Both the position numbers and the translations under genes were made by a program. From Rhabditophanes sp. KR3021 (taxonomy: Eukaryota > Nematoda > Chromadorea > Rhabditida > Alloionematidae), in NCBI GenBank assembly GCA_963281155.1, contig CAUJLY010000005.1, forward strand, positions 2,170,001 to 2,234,000: 64,000 nt of DNA, read 5' to 3'. The first letter of the stretch is position 1. Each line of letters starts with the position of its first letter. The notes under the pieces were generated by a model, which did no database searches, was not told where the DNA came from, and worked only from the letters and a program-made list of their open reading frames with translations. Shown piece by piece: positions 30,823 through 45,100 of this stretch.

Positions 30823-33800
30823 TTATTTCGAAGCAGCCATTCTTTTGTGGGCAGATTGGACCACCTTAAGCTTGGTACTTTTGTGGCCTTTCATGTTTTC
30901 AATTCCTTCATAGGGGCTTTCTTTGGTTCCATGCAACATGAGGGTGAATCTCTTCAGGAAACCGCGATTAACTTCAGTTCCTTGGAATCTAACAATCAAC
31001 TTCCATTTTCCTCTTGGGTTTTCTCCCCAAGTGTGGGTTGACATGAAGGGCCAGTTGGTGTATCCGTCTTTTGAGTCATCATCCTTTGGCCTTCTAGATA
31101 AAATCATTGTTCTGGTGCCGGAAGGTGAGATCAAATACATCGTGATATCTCCTCTTCTTGTCGAGTTAACGGTGATTACGGCTTGAACGTGTTCAAGGTA
31201 ATTAATTTCAGTTCCAGTTCCAAGACATCCATCAGTATCGAATTCAAGCATCAAATTTCCTGAAGCTGGGATAGGATGCAAGGCGTTGTCAGTTCCTGCT
31301 TCACAGTGGTAACGTGGAGGAGCCGTTTTCCATTTCATTGCTAACATAACCATTTCAGCAGCATCTAGAACTCCATATCCGAACAAATGATTGTATTCGA
31401 GGCCGACTCCGTTCATGTACCATTCGTGATGAGTACAGTTTCCTTTCTTTTGTCTTTTGGAATGGTTGTCGACTGTCCCGATGTTTGGTAAGTCCCGACA
31501 TCTTCCATCGAAAAGATAATTTCTTGATGAAGTTAAAACGGTCAAGTGTTGCACGTCTCTCCATGTCAATTTTGGATTAGCTTCCAGGGCAAGAGCATAG
31601 ACTGCACTTGCTTGTGGTGCAGCGGCTGAAGTTCCAGAATGAGATCTAGTACATTTTCCATACAAATCAGTAGTAGCTACTCCAGTTTCTGGATTTTTAC
31701 CTCCATTTGAAAAAGTAGAAGCAAGCGTCGAGGAGCAAGATTCATCATAATGAGCATTTTCACCATTATTGATAGCCGAATTGATCGAAATAGTCCACAT
31801 TGAACCACTGTATCCGTCTGAATTGCAATCATCCAGTTCACCACCATCCCCAGAAGCCCAAACATAAATAGATCCAAGTCCATTTCTTCCTTCATTTACT
31901 CCTTTAACGATTGCTCGCATCGTAGCATTTCTAGGTCCGTCAACAGTCATGGCGTTATCTACTGGTCCCCAAGAAGCTGAGTAAATATGAATCTTATGTG
32001 GTTCATGGCCCATTGAATTAGCTTCAATCAAATCAGTCATATACGGTTGATCTAACATTCTGATTCCAGCAACCTTTGAATCATAAGCTACTCCCACTCC
32101 GCAAATTCCATTATCACGAGCAGCTGAAATTTCTCCAGCACATCTAGTTCCATCAAGAGATATTAGTCAACTCATCATTAATAGTATGTTTATTTTTAAT
32201 TATTTTTTGAATTTAATATCCAGTTTGAGAATGCGCTATACTAATTTTCCCAACTCAAGAAATGTAACATCAAAATTTGCTTATAGCATATCTTTAAGAT
32301 GTTTTGTCATTTCATTATTATTTTAATGAATCTAATTATTACGGAGAAAGCTAGCTTTAGAGAATCTTTCTTAAATGCTTTTACAAGAATAGAAAGCAAG
32401 GCTAATGCAGTGGCTGAAGGAAAAAGTAAGACTTCCACCTTCTAGTCGTTACAAGAATGAGAAAGTGTTTGAAAAGAAATTGGTATATGATGAAAGTAGT
32501 GAATTGCTAAAGTTAATTGGAAATGTTGGTCGTACCGTCACAATGTTTTCTTCATTTTTATTTGATGATGATAGCAAATTTATGAATTCCTATGAAAGAA
32601 GTTGTAAGAGAAAGAAGCCAGAATATGATCTATTGGATAGTGTAAGTCACACTTTAGCTGAACGTTCTGGTTTTCAAGAAACTTTTGTATCGGAATTAAG
32701 GAAAATTAGGGGTATTGTTGATATATATGATGTTCCTAATGAACTGGATGGTGACGAAGCAACAAATGCCTGCTTTGAAATACAAAAGCATATTAATCCA
32801 ATCACTCAACTACCAAGTCAAACGACATTTGGATCAATGTACAATAACTTCACAAAGTTGTGCAGGAAAAATTTAACAGAGAGCTGCTATTTTCTAAATT
32901 GTTAGAGGAAGAACAGATCAAAAAGATTGGGAAATACTTCAAGAAGCTGTTGGATAACTCAAATGAAGGAATGGAGATCAAAAACCAGATGTGTCAAACT
33001 TTACTTCTGTCAAAGTACACAAGTGCATCAAATGCTCGTACTCATTTCTGTCTAAAAAATTGCTGAAAAAACATGAAGATGATCATCATCCAGATGAAAT
33101 CCATCGTAAATGGTGTCACGTGGTATTTTGTGGAAATAGAGCTTTAACTATTCATTATGAAGAAAGGAACTGTAAGCAATTGTTTGAGAAAGTCAAAGTT
33201 TACAACGAAGCATTTGATGCTAGTGAAGTATTACACAAACTATGGCCTATTTCCACCAATCCTGATGCTCAAAGTGGATTTTATCTTTATATTTTCCTGG
33301 ACTCAACACTGATCAACAAATCGTTTGCACAGTGGACTTTGAAAGACTTCACCCTTGCTGCCTACTATATTGGAGAATCAACAAACAATGTTAACTATCC
33401 AACTTATCACGCTAGAATGACACATTATTATTCCATGTACAACTCAAAAATTGACAACAAGGGAGTAGAGTCTAAGAAACAAATAAGAATCAAAAAATGA
33501 GTGATGCAAAGTCTAAAACGATTGTCGTCAAGGTAAACGTAGCTTCAAAGGAGTTGGCTGAAAACTTTGAATACATGTTGACTGAGTTTTTTGGGGATCA
33601 AGTCACTAATGTGGATCATGGCAAAGCATCATTTGAAGATGTATATATGCTTTCTCCTGCTAATGCTCAATTGATTGGGCAACTAATCATGGAAAGGATC
33701 TTTGCTGAAAAGGAGGAGATATCCGTCGAATTTTAATTATAATTTTTGGTTTTTTAATATATTTTTCTTTTTAATATACTTTACCTTGTTCCATGTGAAT

Positions 33801-36519
33801 TGAACCAATCATCAGTATATCTCGGATATGGGAAAGGATCATTCGAGGAAAAATCATAACTAGCCTCTGCATTGAAATTATTCTTCAAGTCAGGATGCAT
33901 ATAATCTACTCCATCATCCATAATAGCTGTTGTGATATTTTTTCCAGTTATTCCAAGAGCCCAGGCAGCTTCGACATTTAGATCCAAACCTTTCTTACCA
34001 CCTCCTAAAAAATTTTGAAGAAAAATGTTGTGTGATAGAGTGTAAGTTTTGAAGAAACTATAGCTTATACTGACAAGGGGATGCCATCGACAGATTAGAA
34101 TTGCCGGGGAAATAGATGGAGAAGATGGTCAATTATTGGGCAAGTCTAAAATTAGACTGAAACTTAAAAAAATAGTTGTTTCGTAGACTAGAGCTGATCT
34201 TAGAAGAATAACACCTGATTTTGAGAAAGTATGTAATGACAAAAAAATTGGGAGCTTGATATTTAGAGTTTTATGTAATCAAGCAAAAGCTTAGCTAATA
34301 TATTTTTAAGAATCGACTCTTTTTTGAACAACCAAAATTATTCCTATGGTGACTGCAAAAAACAGGGTGATTCTTATAATGAAGCTAGTGATGTTCTTTG
34401 ATAACGATAAAACATCTTTCATTTCACTTATTGAGAGAGCTGGAAATCTAAATTCAATAAAAAAAGAGAAGAGAAAGGACAAGTATTGTTCTCATTATGA
34501 TAAATATTTTTTATCACTTCAACAATGCAACTTGCACAGTTTGGAAGCTCAGGGAAATCAAAATATGAACTTCCATGTAATCAGACTAAGGATGAACGAG
34601 TATATTCTGGAGTTAGAACTTACAATTCTATGATGAATTTACCAGGTACCGTAGACACAAAGAAAATATACCTTATAAACTTGGCGGTGGCCTTTTGTCA
34701 AAGAATGGGAAGACCTCGTCAATTTATGGGATCAGTGTTTAGTTGAAGAAGGTGTGGTCGAAGTAAGATCCTTCAAGTTAAATGGCGAAGTATGGCATGC
34801 TACTAAAGCCGTCTACACGCTCGAAAGCATTTATATTGCATCCTTTGACGATTTAGAAATGGAAAACATCTCTTATATTTTTGTTACCAATTTAAAACAA
34901 ATAAAAAGAATGAGTCGACAATTGAGAGATGTTATTAATGCTGGGAAGTTGACAACAAAATGAAAAGACCATCTGTTCTTGATTTTCGAAAACCCAACTT
35001 CAATTGCATAAAGTGCAAACTCAAATTTAACACTAGAAGATTCTTGGAATGTCATACTAAAGCAAAGAAATGCCCAGAGGAAATACATTGCAATCATTGC
35101 AAGTTGATATTGAATAGTAAGAAATGTTTATCAGATTATATTCAACTACATGCTTGTGAAAAATTATGTGATGATCAACTAAAGCACAATACCGACTTCA
35201 TTATATATAATTTATTGGAGAACTACTTCAAATGGGAAGAAAGCTTATGTCTATTTTATGCTCGATCCAACAGTCGCCGATAGTGTCATCATCCATGAAG
35301 CCTCTGAGAAAGATCTGTACTACATGGGCGAGTCTTAAAGGGGCAACATAATTAAAAGGGACTTGAATAATTTCAATCGTGCTCTAGAGAGTGACGACTT
35401 GTTCGACAGAAAGGAGTCTAGAACGAACAGACCAGAACCCATTTGGCTGACACTGTCCATCTCAAGCTTTCCGTGCCTACTAAAGAATTGGCTGAAAATC
35501 TGGAATTTATATTACTTGAAAGATTCAAGGGTTAGATTACTAACTGGGACCCTGGAAAATGTAGCTTGCCTGAAGTCTACCTTTTCACTGATGAAAATGT
35601 GCTGTTGGTGACATCTTGGTTAAGTGATGTTCAAGCTTAAGATGACTTCTGATGATTAGTTCAGTCAAAACATTTTGGTTTTCTCTCCAAACTTTAATAA
35701 ATATTTAGCTCACCTTGACCGTCATTTTTCTAAATTGATTAATTAAACTTTATTAAGATTTAAAACTAACCAAATACCATTGGAAAGGATACAAGGGATC
35801 GGTTGGTGACTGAACAGACGAAAAGTCAAGTTGTTCTTCTAGTCTTTGTTCAATAGGAGCGTATTGATAATCTTCCGATGAAGGTTCAGGTAACTTTCTA
35901 TATCCTCTTTTAGATCTTCTATAACCAGTCAATTGCTCAGCATGTTCGACGCCTTCGTCTTTGTGAAGTTTAGCATGATGGCCGATAGATCTTCTGGTAC
36001 GAGCATGAATAAGAGCCGGTTGGACAAAGTGATATTCGGTATCGGATCCTAAGACCTAAAAGAAAACAATTTTTGATAATAGAATTATAATTTTGCGAAT
36101 GTATTTTAATTGGTGTGTGTGGTTCATTTCCTATTCATTCATTGAAGCAAATACATTTTGCCCCAATTAGCATGGATAAAAAGAAGCCACAAAGAAGCAC
36201 ATGTCACAAAAAAGATACTTTAAAAAAGTAGCGACTAAAAATGGCAATCTTTGATGTTATGTTCAGGGGCAAAATCTCATTACCATGCATGTATAAACTC
36301 TCTCATTTAATATTATTTCCAACTTACCGATCCACGGTTAATAAAACCATGTCTTTTAGCAACACTATGGGCATGCTCAAGTCCAGGTTTAGCCATGTGA
36401 ACATGGAAATGATTAGTGAAGATTTCTCCTTTTCCTTCAACTATGCCGGCTAGTGAACACCATAAAGCTAACACCGTAGCGATGGAATAACAATTAATGA
36501 AACATAGACATTGTTTCAT
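30823..36519 (-). CDS. egl-3: Proprotein convertase 2 (PC2/EGL-3), 677 aa
   Basis: Five exons: 36328-36519, 35771-36055, a 16-nt microexon 35714-35729, 33785-34004, 30823-32143. Signal peptide at the N-terminus, propeptide with IFTNHFHVHMA, autocleavage site RSKRGYR, then the subtilisin-like domain: Asp in IMDDGVDYMHPDL, His in NSHGTRCAGE (split by an intron), Ser in HSGTSAAAP. The oxyanion position is WASGDGG, Asp in place of Asn, the hallmark of PC2 against all other convertases. A P domain follows (ENPRGKWKLIVRFQGT). PC2 processes neuropeptide precursors in dense-core vesicles with the helper 7B2. The microexon (KNDGQ plus one base) restores the frame between QWYL and GGKKGLDLN. The introns 32144-33784 and 34005-35713 hold antisense repeat copies C and D. 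Very high confidence. Confidence 0.96.
32350..33736 (+). pseudogene. GIY-YIG/zinc-finger family, copy C, inside PC2 intron (antisense; best copy)
   Basis: Four overlapping open frames: 32405-32905 (167 codons), 32860-33066, 32991-33500 (170 codons), 33497-33736 (80 codons). The third has two zinc fingers (CIKCSYSFLSKKLLKKHEDDH; HRKWCHVVFCG...HYEERNC) then FYLYIFLD and AAYYIGEST, spaced like the GIY and YIG halves of the LEM-3/ANKLE1-type nuclease (YxxLLD...FYVGKG), with Arg in HARMTHYY. The fourth frame is the family's C-terminal domain (VKVNVASKELAENFEYML). Frame changes between pieces mean indels, unrecognised introns or recoding. It fills the 1641-nt PC2 intron on the strand opposite PC2. 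Nuclease assignment is moderate. Confidence 0.6.
34080..35661 (+). pseudogene. GIY-YIG/zinc-finger family, copy D, inside PC2 intron (antisense)
   Basis: Contains a finger-like CSHYDKYFLSLQQCNLH (about 34490), a central domain comparable to copies A and B (VYTLESIYIASFDDLEMENI, 34754-34963), two zinc fingers starting CIKCKLKFNTRRFLECH (35000 on), the core AYVYFMLDP ... KDLYYMGES with a stop right after it, DLFDRKES, and the C-terminal domain VHLKLSVPTKELAENLEFIL. It thus links the part seen in A/B with the part seen in C/E. Frameshifts and stops make it non-functional. The 3' 40 bp (35622-35661) match copy E at about 38 of 40 positions. It occupies most of the 1709-nt PC2 intron 34005-35713. 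Confidence 0.58.
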
Positions 36520-39188
36520 ATTCCTTAAATAAATTTTTAAATAAAATATAAATTAAGAAATTAAAGAGATATAAAATATTGAAACAGGTTAAATGCCACA
36601 AAAGAAAAGTCGTTTCATGTCTTCGGGTGGCACATAACTGAGAATGGCTTCATATATTTGTTTGAAAGGGAGGATGTAAGTAAGTATGTAAGAGAACTAC
36701 TATATCTAGACACAAACAACAAGCCCATGCTCAACAAATTTCTCTCTTTCTCAATAATAGTTGGATTCATAGGTTTTGTGTGTGTATGTATTTGGGTGTT
36801 ATGAATGGAAAAAAGTGACGTTTTGTCCTTATATCTCTTTAAGCCTTTTTGGATATAAGGCATCAAAAAGTGTATGTATGTGGTCGTGTATATATGCATG
36901 GCTAGAACAACCAAATGACTAAATGTTCAATATATGCAAGTATATGGCCAGACACGCACACAAAAAATGAATTTGGTTGAAATATAAAAGTGTATTTGCA
37001 TATACATGTATAAATATCCACGAAATATACCACTCCCACTTAAAAAAATACATACTTTGAGAAGAAGTATATATTATGTTTGCGGCAATGGATGTTAATA
37101 AATATGTACATGTGTGTGGCGGAGATTCATTTTCTCTATGCTTGGAAAATAAAGAAAAAAGGATAAAAATGTTATTTTGTTTAAAAAAGAAGAAGAGATG
37201 GGTGTTGTGTGTTTGGGATGAAAAAGTCCGTACAATATTAGATAATGTTTATAAAAGAAAAGGATGTTTTGTGTAATTTCATGGATGTTGGAAAAAATGT
37301 CGAGGCTTTGGTTTCAAATATTAATTAATGTTATTTCTTGACGAAGTGGAAAAAATATTTGTAAAAGGACATGACGGATCGGGATTGAATTATGTTATTA
37401 TTCTGTTGGTGAATTAAATTAAAACAAAATGAGATATATTTATGCGAGGGTAAGTGTCACATTATTCAAAATGTAAATAGCAATAGCATCATCACGGGCA
37501 TAGTTTGTTATTGGCACCTTAGGATTGATTGTTATGGCGTCAAGGGTTGTCTATTTATTATTTCAAGGCTGACTAATTTTTAAAAGGGCAGATACTCTTA
37601 CATTATGTACATATCTAACGGCGTCTTTAATTAAGCTCTTTTTAATGATGTTATCAAGGAAAGTCTCGTGACTTCAGTGAAATTATGGTATATTTTGTAA
37701 TTAAAATTTAATGCAATGCTTAAAGCAATAGAGTTGAATGTATTTGTGTGGCTTAAGTTATTTGCTAAATGAGTAGGAATTAGAATTATTTTTTTAGGCA
37801 AGCGAAGTAAAAGTTAAGGCTAAGAAAAAAAATTATCTAATTAAACGAGGATAATGATGTTAAAAGTAAGAGCGATGAAAAGAAGATTAAAAGTTTCAAG
37901 GGTTGATATGACTTGGATGACGTGTTTGGCGAAGCTGAAAGAATATCTTTCTGGTGTGTAAAATATCTCATTATTTTTTTACTTCCTTATCTTGTTCTCA
38001 AAGTTGTACATAAATGTGTTTGTGTGTTTGAATGTGTTTTTGTGATAAAAAAAGACTTTTGACAAGTAAGTACTTATGTTTCATGGAATAAATAAGTCAT
38101 GTTTTGTCGTTGAATTGAGATAAATAAAATTGTTTTCAGTTGAGGAGATGGGTTGTGCCATAAAGGTGTAAAATAAAAATGTAATAAAATATATGGTGTT
38201 TGCTAAATAAATATAGAATGGTTTTAATAAAATTGCTTTTTGTTTTAAAAAAGAGAGATTGGGTTTTATTAAATTTGAGATTTGAATGACGCTACGCAAG
38301 ATAAGATGGATGGATTATTAAATTAATTTGGATTAAATAAAAAGAAATGTAATATGAGAGTCTTGTGATTAGGTTTTTCGAAAAATGTTTTTATATGCAC
38401 TTTGATTGTAATTGACGTTTATTCTGAAAAAGTTATACTCAATTATTTCTTCATGTATATTATAGCCATTCATAAAAATGCAATAGTTTAAAAAACCCTA
38501 GAATTTAAAAGTCTATCCGAGTCAAAAGTGTTGAATACAGTACTTGTAAAAAACTTAACATGAGCATGGAAATCGACAAAACTTTTTAAGAAAGCTGGTA
38601 GCTAAGTTTGAACTTTAAAAAAGTGAGCCACCTGGCCATCCAATGATCATTTGAGTTGGGTTTTAACTCAGAACGTCATAACACACGAAGATTATGATTA
38701 GCTTTTATTATGTAAATCATTATTAGATATAATAAATGGATAAATTAAAATATACGCAATAGGAGAATAGTTATGCATGTTTTAATTGCGGGCGTCTTTA
38801 ACAGGAAAAGAAGTATCTGTCTGAGTTATAGTGGCCAAAATATTTATGCACATTTATTTCTTTGTATTATCAGTGAATATTCATTGTAAAAAACAGATAT
38901 TATTATTCGCAATCCTTTACTAGCTTTACAAAATCGGCATTGTGACAACAAACATTATTATTTGAAAGTTTTCAAGAGGTAAACCTGAAATTTCGGAAAA
39001 GTTTGTTAAATGATACTGCATTACTAAACATTTGGTAGTATAATTATCCAAACTGCTTTAAATATACTATTCTTATCCAATTTTTTGCGATGATTCTAAA
39101 TATTTAAGAATAGTAGAAACTATTTATTTGTCATAACTTTACAAATATTTATCTATTTTTATTTCTTGGTCCGATTCTTAATTACCTA
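36520..39188. other. Long intergenic region upstream of PC2
   Basis: No gene seen. AT-rich with TG/TATA-rich simple-sequence patches around 36640-37010 (for example runs of GTATGTATGT type). The longest open frames (36615-36914 minus, 37076-37276 plus) are composed of low-complexity codons and show no domain. Likely holds the neuronal regulatory DNA of PC2, which is inference from position only. Confidence 0.5.
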
Positions 39189-42100
39189 TTAAGAATGCCT
39201 GGATCTAACATAAGATATCTTGCTCAAATCACATATAACAGCCCAAATGGATAATAATTTTCTATTTTCACAAGCATTAGCAACAGATTGCTCAGGATCA
39301 GTTATTAATAAAGATAGAATGGGATTTTCTTTCGTTGATTCGGGAGATGCAGGCCGATCGTCTTCGTAGATATTCACCCATGAGGATTGAGAAAGTGATT
39401 CTATTGGTGCAAGAGTTGAGGGAATTGGAGGTGTTGTTGTTTCGGTAATTTGCCTGCTCTTGTCTGTCACGGTGAATGGGCTTAATTGCTTAGTTGCGAA
39501 TATTATTGCAGTTTCAGCAACAGGGGACTTGTCAGTTGTTGTTTTGTCTTCAATAACGCTAATTGTAGCTGTGGCTACTGATGCGATACTCGATGAAATC
39601 AAAGATTCCGTTATGTTTATTACTGGAAGTGAACCTACAGATACATCTGAGGTAGATTTAATTGGTTCAGTTGCAGCTCCTTTTGTTGTAGATTCAAATG
39701 TTGGAGTTGCAACTCCATTTGTTGCGAAGTCGATAGACTGAGTCACAGCTCCATTTGTTGTCGATTCGATAGACTCAATAGTTGCTAGCGTTGTAATAGA
39801 CTCAGTCAAGGTTATTCTCTCTGTTGAGGTGACAAGTTTTGTTGATTCAATTGGTGTATATGTTTCTAAAGTTGATTCCGGCCTAATTGTGAAGTATATA
39901 AATGAATTTTTCGTTGTCTCAGGAGCATTAGTTGTTTCCACCTTTGGCTTGATTGTAGTTGTGCTTGTAATGGATGGTAGGGTAAAAAGTGGACTAGGTG
40001 AAACTTGGTTCTTAGCGACTGTTGTATATTGCGAAAAAGGAATAATTATTGGATTTGGTTTAAAGACATTCACATCGTTTGTCATTGTCTTGAGTCCCCA
40101 AAAATCAAATTCATCTGTTGGTACTGGAGTTGTTGATTCTAATTCTTTATTTGTAACTATTATCTTAGGTGTCTCTGTTGTTACAAATAGAACTTCTGTA
40201 AATACAAAATCTTCTGATTGTTTGGTTGTCGGTGATGAAGAGGAAGCTAATTCTGGTGTTTTTGTAGTAGTGTCTTGCTTTTTGAACGTAAATTCAAAAA
40301 ATGAAAAAGCAGCCGTAGTTGTTTGTGGGTTCGTTGTTGCAGGTTGTTTTGCTATTGTAGGTTGTTCCGTTGACGTTAGAAGTTTTGTTGTTGTTGAATG
40401 AACTGTTATTGGTGGAATTTCAGTTTTAATTACAGATTTTGGTTCAGTCATAGTTGTTGTTTCTATTTCATTCTTCGTTTCCTGATGAAAAAATGTAAAA
40501 GCTCCTATTGAACTTGTTGTTGTCTTTGGAACATTAGTAGCTAATTTTGTTAAACCATTGCTAACGACGGTAGTCTTTGAGCTACTAACATCTTCATTTT
40601 TACTTCTCGAAGTAGGTTCTTTATTAACAAAAGTAAAATCATCTTCATTAATAATAATTGGCCTTTGACTTGGAACTTGTTCGAATGAATTCCATGTTGC
40701 ATAAACTCTTGAAAATTCAGTTGCTCGTGTAGTAGGGGTAGTTGAGATGACACTTTTGGTTGTTGGTTTAGTCTTTGGAAAAAGTGTTTCTGTTGTTCCG
40801 CTCGAAGAAATTGTCCCTGGACTTGTATAAGGTTGAGTAGTAGTTTCGAACATTACTGTTGTAAAACTAGAATTCCATTCATCTTGACCAAATATACAGA
40901 AATAATTGATTTCAGTCTGAGAAGAATCAGCATCCAAATCAACTAATTTCAATTGGTTCCCATAAAGCCATGCATTATCTTTAGGTAAATATCTTCTAGA
41001 CCCATTTTTAACTGTGCTAACTTCCAAAATCTTATCTTCCTCAACAATTCCTTCAGGTTTATTAGCTGTCACAATTACAGGGCCAAATAGTGCATTTTGC
41101 TGATTTTGCCTATTAACAGTTATCTTTGCTTGAATATATTCTTTGCCATTTATTTCAGATTTTTCACTTTGAATTCCTTGAGTCTGAACTTCTTGAACTG
41201 GAGTCATTCTACTTCTTGCAATATCATAATGAATTAAAGGTAAAACTGAGTTTTTCTCATTAATAATCATCGCCTTGCTATTCATAATACTCAAAATAAT
41301 AAACGTCCTTGAGTAAATATGAGATGGAAATTTATTGTTAATAGTTAACATAGCTGTGATATTGCCTAATATTCCCGTAGCATTGTCATAAGTATAAAAG
41401 TCCATTGGAATTTGAACACTTGATCCAGAAGTCAATTTATTAATCCTTAATAGAGTATCATTTTTTGAAATTTTGAAAGGAATTCTATTGAAGTTTTCCG
41501 CATCTAATATATACGCTTGGATTTTGCTGACTTCTATGTTCTCTAAAGTAGCATATCCTGCATTCATTATTGAAAGCAATGCTGTGTAAGGTCTGTCATT
41601 CTGTTTATTATTTTCATCATAAGCAATTGGAAACATGAACCAGTACATTCTAACAAATTCCATCGGAACAATTGTTATGATTTCAGCGTTTAATTTTTGA
41701 ACAAGGATATCATTTGTTAGGGGATGTTTGAAGGTGATAGATGTACTAGGTTGGTATCTAATTTCTTCAGTTAATCTTCTCATTGACATCGGTGTGATCA
41801 TCCATTCTGCATTTATCTCTTGCTCTTCATTTGAGTAAATATTGGAAATAGGGATGATTCTGAATTGAACGTTTTCACCTTCATTATCCATTCTAACGAG
41901 TTCCAAATCAAATTTAATATCTCTTAAAGATTGTTTTAATTTCGGATTTGACTTTATTACAACGATTACTTTAAAGGATCCATTTTCAAAAATTCTTTTT
42001 TGATTAGTTCGGATGTAAGCTGTGCTTATTTTGCAACTTTCCTCGATAATTGATGGAACCAATGAGCTAGCTGCTTCAACATTACTGAACAAAGAATTCA

Positions 42101-45100
42101 TAACTTCTTGTAGCATCAAAAAAGGAGTATCCAAGTCAAATTGCCTACTTATGCTTTTTAATTGGTCTGCTTGATAAACTAAGTCTTGAAAGGCCTTAAT
42201 TGAAGAATTAGACAATTGATAGGCCATTTGAATTCTTTCACCTTGAAGCGCAGATTGCATAGTATTCCATCTAAATATTAAGGCTCTTCCTTGATGCCAA
42301 TTCGAAAAACTAACTAATTCTTCATCACTAATTTGAGTTCCTCCTTGCGAATATTCGGAAGCAAATTTTACAAAGTTGTCAAACCAATAAATATCTTCAA
42401 TTTCAGTAATTTCATCGTCTGGAATTAACAATTCTAACTGCTTGAAGAAGTTCTGGAACGTTTTCGGGATGGAAGCTAGTTGATTCTCAATGGTTTTAAT
42501 ATTTGGAAATGATGAAATAAATGAATTCTTTAGTTGTTGCGGGAAATTATTAAATATCCTGCTTTGCTTTGATTTAGATTTAATTACAGGACAATTATCT
42601 TCAACATCATTAAGACATTGCAACAGTTTTGCAAGCTTTTTCATTTGAACACCACTTTTTTCACAATTAGCTTTGAATAAAATAAATTTGGCAAATACAT
42701 GAATTGAAATGACTTCATCGGGTAAACCTTTCCAGCTATCGGAACATCCTGTTACTGTCTGATAATAAGATAAACACTTTTGAAGTGTCGAAACATAACA
42801 ATCACATTTAATTTCATATTTATTAACCAAGGACAATCCTAAGGAATCTTCAGAATCTTTCCGAAGGATCAAAAAATCTGAATTGCCTTTATAATTCCAA
42901 TTAATATCTCTAAATAAAACAAAGTAATCCAATTTTATTAGGACACCTTTGCCTAAATTTGCAAATTTTTCATCGTTAGGAACAGACATTAATTCAAATT
43001 TGAGTTTCATTTTACATTTTAAGCACAAAGACGTTCCATTTAAATTTTCAATCTTTAAAGAAAATAATCTTCCGCCTAATTTGAAAACTGAGTAAACATC
43101 TTGCAAAGAATTTAACACCACAAATGTACCTTCTCTTCCGCTTTCAAAATTGACTTCTACAAATTCTTTATAATAATCTAGTTTTCCATCGAAATTAATA
43201 TAAGCAGGAAATAATGTAACCAATGGAATATTATTCATTGGCATTTGTACTTTATCCATCGTAATTATATCCCCATTTAAAGTCGGCTTGTAGACAAATT
43301 CAGGCTCCATAAAAATTGTGACGAATCTGTTGTCGTAATTTAGAGAGATGATTTGATGGTAGTCTTTGTAGCCATTAGCTTTGATTGTTACGCTGTATAC
43401 TCCTATTGGTAAAGTTGTCATTTCAGTTAGATCATTCATCACAACCCCATGACTTATGGACACATTATTTTCTTGACCAAAAATCGTTACAATTGCCGTT
43501 GGTTGTGGAGTTGGCGTTGGAAATTGATCTAAAGCTGCTCTAATAAATAAAACCAATTTGAGATCTTTAAAAACGCTTGTTTCAATTGAATATGGAATCC
43601 TCAATATTTCCTTTGTGTTCAATGGGATATCTATTATACCTTCAACATATTTCAAATCTTCGGAATTTCGATATTCTAATTCAAGTGCCAAATAATCTTG
43701 CCCAGAGTCCAAGCTCAGCAATTTAAATGGTTCAACTGACTTATTATTAGTCATCAATTCTGTTGCAATCTTTTTCTTCAAATAATCCTCATACACTGAA
43801 ACCTTAACAACCACTGAAGCTGGTTTTCGATTATTCGGATTAAGGGTAATCAAGATTTTGCTAGGTTCAATTGGCAAGAAACCTCTGTTCTCAGCAACAA
43901 TAATTTGCCTAACAACAGTTGACATTCCACTATTTGGACAAAATATCAGCGCAATCATTTCCATTTCTTTTGCAATACTTTGATTACTAGCCAAAACATA
44001 TTGAATTCGAATTTCATTACCATTTTCTTCTCCGAATTCCAGCTTTTTAATTGAAATTTTATCTCTTGGAAAAAGCAAATCCATTTCCCACGCATTTGAA
44101 CAGTCGAAATTTTCCGTTTCTGCAATATACTTTGCCGTAATTGTATTTGCTTGATAAATATCCTTAGCGGGATCTGAATTTAAAATAAGCGAAGGTTCAT
44201 ATTTAGCTGAGAGGCGTGACACTTTAAAAGAACCTCTTGAATATGGATTTGAATTTTCACATCCAAGACTGCTATTTAATCCGGGATGTCTCACACACAT
44301 GCTATAGTTTGGTTCTAAGGAATTGTATAGTGTGAGAGTTTGTTCGAATGTTCCGTTTACTAAGGAATAAATTGGAATAGTTTCGATTAATTGTTCTATT
44401 TTTGGTTCTGTCCCGGGAAAGACTAATAATGACAAGGGTGCGCTAAATGGCCTCTAAATAATTCACAATTCATAATTATTCACTCCAAAAGTAAACTTAC
44501 TATATTTTGATCAAATTTAATAAATCCCTTTACTTCAACATCATTTAAATTGCGTGAATTTACTGTTATAATAGATGGCTTATAACTAGGCTTTACTTTC
44601 AGAATCCATTTTAGTGAATATTTAATAAATCCCTGATTTAAAATTACATTTACTTCATACGGTTGTTCTCTTCCAATTGGACGCTGCCATATTAATTGTC
44701 CCTTGAAAGCATCGAATTTTAAGCCGTATTTTTGAGCATCTGATTCCATAAATGTTAAAGCAGTTTCAGCCTGAATTGTTTATTAAATATTTAAGAGAAT
44801 ATTCAATTACCTTAATAGGAACATTTACTCTATAAATAACTCCTTCGTGTGCCACACTTAACTCTTCATTATAATTTGTTTGATTGTAAAAGGCTTTGGT
44901 AAAGACATTCAGATCTGCACAATCTTGCCCACTCCGCTCCATTCCACACATACACTCAGGTCCCATGCAACTTCCTTAATCAAAATTAAATTAAATTTTT
45001 TAAATAGAACAACTACTTTCATTTATCAAAAATTTTATATAAATATTGTGTGCAAAGGTTTAAATTTTGGGGAAAATATATATCAAGGTTTCATTTTAAC

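Noticed and set aside
39460..40401. Valine-rich plus-strand open frames (93 and 190 codons)
   Set aside because: Antisense of the Thr-rich tail of the EGF protein: Thr codons read backwards as Val/Gly/Cys.
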